From Eustoma russellianum (lineage: Eukaryota; Streptophyta; Magnoliopsida; Gentianales; Gentianaceae), in contig AP025062.1 of the NCBI GenBank assembly GCA_036186865.1, forward strand, positions 14,453,119 through 14,517,118: 64,000 bases of DNA. Direction: 5' to 3'. Under the pieces are notes generated by a model. That model saw nothing but the letters and a program-made list of their open reading frames with translations. It was not told where the DNA came from and ran no database searches. Shown piece after piece: positions 56,873-64,000 of the stretch (the stretch's first letter is position 1; every line of letters begins with the position of its first letter). A program made the translations under genes and the position numbers.

Positions 56873-57674
56873 CCTGTAGCGCCCCGGCCCGATACCGTCA
56901 TCGGAACCAGTGCACCCGCCGTAGCCTACTATGAGAACTACGAAGCGTCAAGCAGATCAAGCGTACAACCTTCATAATGTAAGATAAAAACCAGCGGAAA
57001 TGTCATAAAATTTAAACCTTCATCGTCATTAAAACATCCATAAAATGCAGCTGAATTAAAAGATGTTTGTTCCTCTTGCCAACATAAGTTTTAGATCAAT
57101 AACAACAAATGAGTTTTCCAAACTGAAATAAAGTAGTCCAGCATCTATCTATTCCCATGTCCATCATCCCATTGAGCCCACTCGCCGTCGTCTTCAACAA
57201 ATATCAACTCATATTCAGGCTCACCTGAAAAGGAGCAGAGTAATTGTTCTTAGCGAAATTATCGCTAGCAAGTAACCCGTCTATACACCTTACGGAATCA
57301 CACACGTCGAGTCACTAGTGTATGAAACATTGCCCAAAAATAAGGTGCTCGGGTTAGCAAATAGCATCTTAATAAGAATTCCTCAAAGCAGATAAAGCAC
57401 ATATATGTACACAGATATGAGAACCAACATGTATTAAAACAACGTATCACATAGCAAGTCATAAACTGGTCACGTTTCTTGCATGTCAATTCTATGCGTG
57501 TATCATGATGCATGTACTTCTTTAAAATCACACACAACACCCATGCATATGTCTTCTTTCATAAACATGTCATGCATGTCATTTCACAAAACATTTCATC
57601 ACTTTACATATCATATTCTTCGCGTAGCAGAACTTTATACCCTGTGGGTGATCAGTCCACAGCAAACATTACTT

Positions 57675-57878
57675 TATACCCCGTGCTGAAAGGTCCACGG
57701 CCCCATAACATATAACTTTATACCCCGTGCTGAAAGGTCCACGGCCCCATTACATATATCATATATCCGTGCTGATAGGTCCACGGCCCCATTACATACA
57801 TCATATATCCGTGCTGAAAGGTCCACGGCCCCATAAAATAACTTTGTTTTCCGTGCTGATAGGTCCACGGCCCCATAA
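57675..57878 (-). repeat. Array of five ~43-bp units in gypsy-A 5' LTR
   Basis: Copy of 50020-50222. Each unit carries ccgtgctgaaaggtccacgg or a close variant. Confidence 0.85.
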
Positions 57879-58346
57879 AATACTTTATACCCTGCTGTTG
57901 ATTCACAGATCACGCTTTTATACCCTGCTTCCGCAGGCGTGACTTTTATACCCTGTGATCAACCAGCAGCCATTTTGTCTTTCGAAAACTTTAACTTTTC
58001 TTGTAAATACTTCTTTCGCAAAGCAAATCTCAAATCAAATGCAAGTGCCCATGTCATGATGCAGGATGCACATGTAACTTCATATCAAACATGTAACACA
58101 CACACATACACCGTACATATCAAGTGTGCAGTCTTGCACCTCAAACAATCCATGTTCGTATCTTTCCAAGCCTATTCGTCTTACCAAATCACTCGGGATT
58201 CAATCTTATTCTTACATGATCAAACTTACCATCTATACCTCAATTACACCTCAATTACCTTTGCATTTTATGTTCAAAAGAAGTGTGTAAGGTTACTACA
58301 CGTACATAGGGCACCTAAAGGGTCAAAAAGACTTCCAGTAGAGTTG

Positions 58347-58681
58347 GAACGCTACATGAAGCGCCTATAGTGACTTAAAGCGCCTATACTATGCGTTCGA
58401 AGTGTTCGGGGATGTTCCGTAGACACTGAACGCCTACATGAAGCGCCTAATGTGACATAGAGCGCCTTATAGGTGTTCGAAGTGTTCGGGGATGATTCAG
58501 GACACATTGAACGCTACATTAGGCGCCTAATGTGACATAGAGCGCCTAATGTAGGCGTTCGAAGTGTTCTGACGGTTCTAAATTGCAGTTTTTCTGTACG
58601 GGAAAGCTTCAGGACACATTGAACGCTACATTAGGCACCTAATGTGACATAGAGCGCCTAATGTAGGCGTTCGAAGTGTTC
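58347..58681 (-). repeat. Inverted-repeat array in gypsy-A 5' LTR
   Basis: Copy of 50689-51027, with small differences; for instance one inner palindrome reads ttaggcacctaa instead of ttaggcgcctaa. Confidence 0.85.
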
Positions 58682-59622
58682 TGACGATGCCAAACTGCAG
58701 TTTTTCTGCAGTAACTTCCTCTCCAACACCCTCCTTCTTCAACCCTTTCATTTTCAACACTTAAGATCCATCTTAATATCTAGATTCATCTTACTTAACA
58801 CACATCTAAACATGAATTGATGCCTAGCCATGCCTAACAATATCCACTCTAGCCTTCAATCATTCACAACCTTCAAAAGATCTCATCAACTTCCCCAACA
58901 CAACAGACTACAGCAATGTCATCATCTCTCAATTTCCTGCACTTACTCTCAACATCTAAGTGTAGACAATCAACATAAGAGTAGCGCAAGACAATAAGCA
59001 CGTCAAAATATACACTTTTATGGGCATGCTTGACAACAACGAAGCACCACACAACTATTTTCATAAATATGGCCCAAAGAACAAGACTTTACACAATTAG
59101 CAAAAGACTTACGTATAACAAAGCGATTAAGATAGACAAGACAAGAATACTAATGTGTGATTCATGTTTTCTCTTTGTAAGAACATAGGGCCTTAAGTAT
59201 CAAAATTTGCGTAAAGCATATAGAAAGATTACTTGCCTTGGAATCGAGATAAGCTTACGAGTGTGTGCTAGAATCGAGACGAATTGGACCAAGGTTAGCC
59301 TTCTTCTTCTTCCTTTCTTCTTCTTCTCTCTCTCTTCTTCCTTTTCTTCCTCCTAGGCGTTTTTTCCTCTCCTCTTTTGTGCAATAACCGTCCCCTAGGT
59401 TGAGATGGGGAGTTATACTAAAAGGGGTGTAACTCCCTATCTCTTAGTAGGGACCTTTTAGGTAATTTTCTTTAATTACCTTTAATTCTATTTTGAACCC
59501 TTCTTTCTTATTCTTCTATGTTTTAGGTGACTAAGTCTCATAACCTACAAAATTAATTAAGTTGTATTTAAGGTTGACCTCTAAGTATTGAAAGTCGTGC
59601 TTAAAAGTCACGGGGTGTAACA

Positions 59623-60192
59623 GTTAAGGATATGGAGGAAGAATGATATGATCTCTCAGATATGATGCAAATTTTTATGTTCTGTATTATCCTTATATAT
59701 AATGCTGTCATTTGTGAATGGAGATGTAATTATGTATATTGTTACCTTGTTACTACTTGTCTTCCCATGTATGATCCACATGAAGTATCTATAAAGAATA
59801 CTTGCTGAGCGATTAAAAGATGGTGGTTATCGCTCATACTTGCCTCTTAACATTTCAGAGAACAGGGACCCTGATGCCGTGTTCATTGAGGAGGAACCCC
59901 AGATAGAGTATCCGTGAGCGAAGTTGTAGGCTGAAGCTATGTACCTGTTGTGTGAGCTTTATTTTATTATGATGTAATAAAATTATCGTGAGAAGCTGTA
60001 TTTGTGGTTGTGTGGATTTGAACGGTTTGTAATAATATTATGCGTGTCGTGAGCTTATTTTAAGATGCTTCCGCTATATCGATTACAATTCATGTTGACA
60101 TGCACATGTATGGTATCGACGCCTTATACTCTATGGAGTAGAGTATGGCGGGTGCACTGAGCCGGAACTCTGGTTTCGGGCGGGGCGCTACA
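59623..60192 (+). repeat. gypsy-B 5' LTR, 3' part only
   Basis: The segment ends GGCGGGGCGCTACA, as do the gypsy-A and LARD LTRs, just before the primer site. Its left limit is the exact terminus of gypsy-A. No TG start is visible. Confidence 0.8.
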
Positions 60193-60194
60193 GT

Positions 60195-60207
60195 TGGTAT
60201 CAGAGAC
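60195..60207 (+). other. gypsy-B primer-binding site (initiator tRNA-Met)
   Basis: The bases tggtatcagagac match the tRNA-Met complement at 12 of 13 positions and lie two bases after the LTR end. Confidence 0.88.
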
Positions 60208-60473
60208 AAGGCTCTAGATCCACGGCGGGAACAGTAAAGTAAGCATTTAGAAGTTAAGTGATGATCCTAGAACTTAAGTTATGATCTTAGACCAAGAGTG
60301 ATATCCCTAGATTAGAATCCTTAGAATGTTTAGGGATAGTTAGATAACATTTAAAAGTTTTGCTTGGATTATTAAGTCCCCAAATTTTTTTTTATTTTAC
60401 AAATTCTGAACTAGTCAGGAAGACAAATTGATTTCTTTTGTAAATTATTACTAATGATACTGCCTTCAATAGG
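60208..60473 (+). other. gypsy-B leader, non-coding
   Basis: AT-rich leader with repeated gatcctaga/gatcttaga text just after the primer site, as in the LARD. No gene is visible. Confidence 0.5.
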
Positions 60474-61633
60474 ATGTCTCCACGACCTAGAGGTAGACCG
60501 CGCGCTGACAGACCTGCACAGTTACCCCCGCCTCCACCACCACAGATACCCCCGCAGACAGGATCGGTTCCAATTTACACTGAACAGGTGCCCCACCCCC
60601 ACACAGCAGGGTCAGGGAGATTTTCAGCAGGCTGTTCTGCAAGCTCTGGTACAGATAGGACAGGCGGTAGGTAACAACGGCCACCAGAATCATGCGACAC
60701 CTCCACCGCCACCGCCACACCTCCACCACAGCATGGTACTCGTTTCTTTTACGGGGAGATGAAGAAGGCCCGCATTCCTAACTTTGAAGGTGGATCTGAC
60801 CTTGACATAGCCGAGAAATGGCTAAAGGAAGTACATAATAATTTTGAGCTGATTCAAATACCAGAGGAGATAAAAGCCCAGGTTATCAAGCCTTTTCTGA
60901 CTGGTGAGGCCGATGAATGGTGGACCACTAATTTGCAGCATTTGCCAGCTCCAGTTACTTGGGAGCGATTTCTGAGAGAGTTTCGCAAATTCTATATTCC
61001 ACCATCAGTTACCTTGAAGAAAATAGGGATGTTTGAGTCTCTAATGCAGACGTCAGGTATGACAGTGGCGGACTATGCCAACCGATTTACTGCATTGGGA
61101 AGATATGTTCCAGCAATTATGGGAGATGAACAACTTAAAATGATTAAGTTTGAAAGAGGACTGAACCCATGCATTCGCACCTGGATTGTGAATGCCAACC
61201 CGAAGGATTTTGGTGAATTGCTGGATGCCTGTTATCGAGTAGAAAGGGACATCATCAGGCGTGATTCTGACATCCGGGGCAAAAGGCCCCAAGAGTTTGG
61301 AGATGGCCAATCCAGTAAGTGGACTAAGACTGCTAAAAGAGATGGTGGACGTGCACATCAACCGAATTTTTAGCCACCGAAGCAACAACCTCCTCCACAG
61401 GCAGCTGCGATACCTAAGTGTGCCACTTGTCAGCGACAGCATAGGGGAGACTGTTTATTGAAGACTGGAGCATTTCAATTGTGGAAAGACTGGACATATG
61501 ATCAGGGATTGTCCTGAACCCAGGAAGGGACCTCAGAGGGCCGCACCTCAGCAGAGAGATGGCCCCAGGGCCAATGCCAGAGTACATGTGATGACAGATG
61601 AGGAGGTTCTGGAAGCCCCAGACGTTGTGACAG
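60474..61633 (+). pseudogene. gypsy-B gag
   Basis: The ATG at 60474 opens MSPRPRGRPRADRP with a proline-rich N-terminus. A frameshift in the C-rich stretch near 60595 and another near 60715 precede the capsid (60759-61373: ADEWWTTNLQHL, MTVADYANRFTALGRY, FERGLNPCIRT). A stop at 61371-61373 and a frameshift lead to the nucleocapsid. A first CATCQRQHRGDC is kept; the second knuckle reads FNCGKTGHMIRDC, its first cysteine lost by a small deletion near 61473. The frame then gives MTDEEVLEAPDVVTG and meets the intron-like insertion. Confidence 0.87.
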
Positions 61634-61710
61634 GTATATTTCATTTTGAAAAGTTTATGATATTATCTGCTTGCTTAGGAATTGCATATTTGAATTATGA
61701 ATTGCTTCAG
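61634..61710 (+). other. Intron-like insertion (77 bp, GT-AG) at gypsy-B gag-protease border
   Basis: The exon ends GTGACAG, the insertion starts GTATATTTC and ends ATTGCTTCAG, and the next exon starts GTGTCATATT. Removal joins DVVTG to VILTNNIPANALLDSGAS in phase 1. The position and phase equal those in gypsy-A although the inserted sequences look unrelated. It is AT-rich, has a good acceptor with a pyrimidine stretch, and contains stops. Confidence 0.8.
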
Positions 61711-62552
61711 GTGTCATATTAACAAACAACATACCTGCCAACGCATTATTAGATAGTGGTGCAAGCCATTCCTTTGTATCAAAAAGGTTTGCTAAGAACC
61801 TTGGTAGTTGTCCGACTTGGCTGGATACACCGTATCGCGTTCAAGCAGCTGGTGATCAGATGATCATTTCACATCATATATATAAGAATTGCGAGATAGA
61901 AATGGGAGGACAGAAGTTCGAAGTTACCCTAATTCCTATACAGATTGGGGACTTCGACATTATTCTAGGCATGGATTGGTTGTTCAAACACCATGCCTAC
62001 ATTGATTGTCGTGGTAAGCGTGTGATGATTAAGGATCCAATGCGAGAAGAAGTGATTTATCAAGGGAACTCCAAGATGAAAAAGATACCACAGAATATTT
62101 ATCTGACAGCAGCAAAAGCGTTTCGATCACTGAAGAAGGGTAGAGAAGGATTCCTTGTGTATGCTCTTGGCAAGGATTCCGAGACCCCATCGATTGACAG
62201 TATTCCAGTAGTCAAGGAGTTCACAGATGTATTTCCAGATGACCTACCAGGCTTGCCTCCGGACAGGGAGATTGAATTTGAGATTAATGTCGTTCCAGAA
62301 GCTGAACCAATCTCAAAGGCACCGTATAGAATGGCCCCAGCCGAATTAAAGGAATTGAAATCACAGTTGCAAGAATTGATAGATAAGAAGTTCATATGGC
62401 CAAGTGTATCACTATGGGGGGCTCCAGTGTTGTTCGTTAAGAAAAAGGATGGCAGCATGCGACTCTGCATCGATTACCGAGAGCTGAATAAGATCACTAT
62501 CAAAAATAGATATCCACTGCCTCGAATCGACGATTTGTTTGATCAATTAAGG
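61711..62552 (+). pseudogene. gypsy-B protease and N-terminal reverse transcriptase
   Basis: The protease carries DSGASHSF at 61752. The frame continues without a break through GDFDIILGMDWLFKHHAYIDC and VPEAEPISKAPYRMAPAEL to the RT blocks GAPVLFVKKKDGS and LCIDYRELNK, ending at RIDDLFDQLR. Here a 69-bp intron-like insertion begins. This exon is intact and open along its whole length. Confidence 0.88.
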
Positions 62553-62621
62553 GTAAGTAATTTAAATAATTAAATAACTAATATATAACTGTTATAAAAA
62601 TCAATATAATCTTTCGTACAT
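62553..62621 (+). other. Intron-like insertion (69 bp, GT donor, lost AG) in gypsy-B RT
   Basis: The insertion starts with a perfect donor, GTAAGT, after the arginine codon. Homology resumes at GGTGCTAAAGTG (GAKVFSKIDLRS). The base before it is T where a G would make the acceptor ACAG. gypsy-A reads straight through at this point (QLKGAKIF). The 69 bases contain a TAA. An intron with a mutated acceptor is the best reading; a random AT-rich insertion is the alternative. Confidence 0.55.
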
Positions 62622-63640
62622 GGTGCTAAAGTGTTCAGCAAGATTGACCTTCGCTCTGGTTACCATCAGTTGAAGATCAAGTCGGAAGATATCGCTAAGA
62701 CTGCTTTTCGTACAAGATATGGACATTATGAGTTCTTAGTGATGCCATTTGGACTGACCAACGCACCTGCAGCATTCATGGATTTGATGAACACAGTATT
62801 TCGGGATTAGTTGGATAAGTTCGTGGTGGTATTTATTGACGATATTCTGATATACTCACCGGATGAAGAGACCCATGCAGAACATCTAAGAATAACACTG
62901 AATGTATTAAGAAAGAAGAAGCTATATGCTAAATTCAGCAAGTGCAAATTTTGGCTCCATAGTGTTGCATTTTTGGGTCATGTTGTGTCTAAGGATGGTA
63001 TCTCAGTAGATCCGAAAAAGATTGAGGCTATTACGGAATGGCCGAGACCGACAAATGTGACTGAGGTCAGGAGTTTCTTAGGACTTGCAGGTTATTATCG
63101 GAAGTTTGTAGAGGGATTCTCACAGATTGCAGTTCCATTAACTCGATTGACGCAGAAAAAGACGCGATATGATTGGACTTCTGATTGTGAACAGAGCTTC
63201 ACCGAACTTAAGAAGAAATTGACATCGGCACCGGTATTAGCACAACCAATTTCAGGAGAGGGATTCGTGGTATATAGCGACGCTTCGAAGAATGGACTAG
63301 GTTGTGTATTAATGCAGAAAGAACGAGTAATTGCATACGCATCAAGACAGTTGAAACCCTATGAACATAATTACCCCACCCATGATCTGGAATTAGCGGC
63401 AGTTGTATTTGCGCTTAAGATATGGAGACATTATTTATATGGAGAGAGATGCGAAATCTACACGGATCACAAGAGTTTGAAATATCTTTTCACCCAAAAG
63501 GAACTAAACATGAGGCAGCGCAGATGGTTGGAGTTGATGAAAGACTACGACCTCGCTATCCATTATCATCCGGGTAAAGCGAATAAGGTAGCAGATGCAT
63601 TGAGTAGGAAGTCAAGTCATGCTAGGCAGACGCCTAAATA
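62622..63640 (+). pseudogene. gypsy-B reverse transcriptase C-terminus and RNase H
   Basis: The RT continues with FSKIDLRSGYHQL, VMPFGLTNAPAAF, and then a TAG at 62807-62809 in MNTVFRD-LDKF. The catalytic FIDD box is at 62832-62843. From 62811 the frame is open for 276 codons: AFLGHVVSKDGI, GLAGYYRKFVEGF, RNase H with SDASKNGLGCVLMQ (no insertion here), HDLELAAVVFALK, TDHKSLKYLF and HYHPGKANKVADALSRK. Apart from the single stop and the insertion before it the domain is intact. Confidence 0.9.
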
Positions 63641-64000
63641 GCCGAGTTTGGATTGGATGTGGTTGACTCGACTGCAAATATTCTGGCTAAATTGATGATA
63701 ACTCCCACTTTAATTGATAAGATTAAAGAGGCACAAAAGAATGATTCTGAGTTAATGAGAATTGTCAAGCAGTTTGAAGAACGACCGGTGAAGGATTTTC
63801 AGTTGCATAATGATGGCAGTCTTTGGTTCAAAGAAAGATTGTGTGTGCCAAACATTGATGGAATTAAAAAAGAGATCATGACGGAAGCTCACAACTCGCG
63901 ATTATCCATACATCCGGGAGCAACAAAGATGTATCAGGATCTTAAAAGAAATTATTGGTGGAACGGCATGAAGTGACACATTGCGGAGTTTGTGGAGAAA
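63641..64000 (+). pseudogene. gypsy-B integrase N-terminus (cut by window end)
   Basis: After a frameshift the frame 63653-63976 carries the linker LIDKIKEAQKNDSEL, LWFKERLCVPN and the zinc-binding start HNSRLSIHPGATKMYQDLK with YWWNGMK. A TGA at 63974-63976 replaces the arginine codon seen in gypsy-A (GMKRHIAEF). The catalytic core lies beyond the window. Confidence 0.85.

Larger units (their letters stand above)
49753..59622 (-). mobile_element. gypsy-A, Tekay-like Ty3/gypsy retrotransposon
   Basis: On the minus strand: 5' LTR 59622-56875, primer-binding site, gag, protease, RT, RNase H, integrase, polypurine tract, 3' LTR 51968-49753. Order RT-RNase H-integrase and the EATWE polyprotein end indicate Ty3/gypsy, Tekay/Del-like. 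The 3' LTR lacks its last ~530 bases. The right end is an exact LTR terminus placed inside the 5' LTR of gypsy-B. Two GT-AG intron-like insertions and several single-base frameshifts interrupt gag-pol. Confidence 0.9.
56875..59622 (-). repeat. gypsy-A 5' LTR (2,748 bp)
   Basis: In sense it runs from TGTTACACCCCG to GGGGCGCTACA. It contains the inverted-repeat array (58347-58681) and the palindromic unit array (57675-57878). No protein-like frame was recognised; frames such as 57939-58370 recur in the 3' LTR only because the LTRs are copies. Confidence 0.9.
59623..64000 (+). mobile_element. gypsy-B, Tekay-like Ty3/gypsy retrotransposon (window-truncated)
   Basis: From left: the last 570 bases of a 5' LTR, primer-binding site, gag, protease, RT, RNase H and the start of integrase, where the window ends. 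It is a relative of gypsy-A but its LTR is different. The LTR start is missing because gypsy-A sits against it. Confidence 0.9.

Noticed and set aside
62639..62650. Alternative acceptor gtgttcag at 62631-62638 for the gypsy-B RT insertion
   Set aside because: Using it deletes conserved residues and gives a stop at once, so the homology-based end at 62621 fits better although its AG is lost.

Overview
This window reads as plant nuclear DNA made almost entirely of retrotransposons. The evidence is the set of families: L1-type LINEs whose ORF1 carries a DUF4283-like RNA-binding domain and CCHC knuckle and whose ORF2 carries a C-terminal RNase H, Tekay/Del-type Ty3/gypsy elements primed by initiator tRNA-Met, and a Ty1/copia remnant. 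I see no host protein-coding gene, tRNA or rRNA. The species cannot be named from the sequence. Base 42647-42656 is an assembly gap.

Layout. 1-2800 is AT-rich non-coding sequence. 2805-4795 is a broken Ty1/copia pol end with its 3' LTR. 4806-5950 is the integrase tail and 3' LTR of a Tekay-like element. 5955-7265 is an old, distinct L1 reverse transcriptase fragment. From 7266 to 49752 runs a chain of six related LINEs: LINE-1 (+, 5'-truncated), LINE-2 (-), LINE-3 (-), LINE-4 (+), LINE-5 (+) and LINE-6 (-, 5' end deleted). Nearly every junction between them is a (TA)n tract. LINE-3 (25688-31686, 5,999 bp) is bounded by a perfect 17-bp duplication and sets the full length at about 6 kb. LINE-2 is split inside ORF1 by a 10.8-kb element (14586-25342) that has 4.1-kb LTRs and only 2.5 kb of gutted interior, a LARD-like non-autonomous Tekay derivative. 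49753-59622 is a nearly complete Tekay-like element on the minus strand (gypsy-A), and 59623-64000 is the 5' part of another on the plus strand (gypsy-B).

How the parts work. In the LINEs, ORF1 is the RNA-binding protein and ORF2 the endonuclease, reverse transcriptase and RNase H. In all five copies where the junction survives, the ORF1 stop and ORF2 start overlap as ATGA, which suggests coupled translation. Their 3' UTRs share a two-part hairpin near the end and one to three upstream hairpins followed by a GGTATG-like box, with compensatory base changes between copies; these are candidate recognition structures for the reverse transcriptase. The two Tekay-like elements carry short GT-AG intron-like insertions inside gag-pol. 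One is at the same codon in both elements and one is present in only one. Removing them restores uninterrupted protein homology. All copies carry stops or frameshifts, many stops being CAG to TAG, so nothing here looks autonomously active as assembled.
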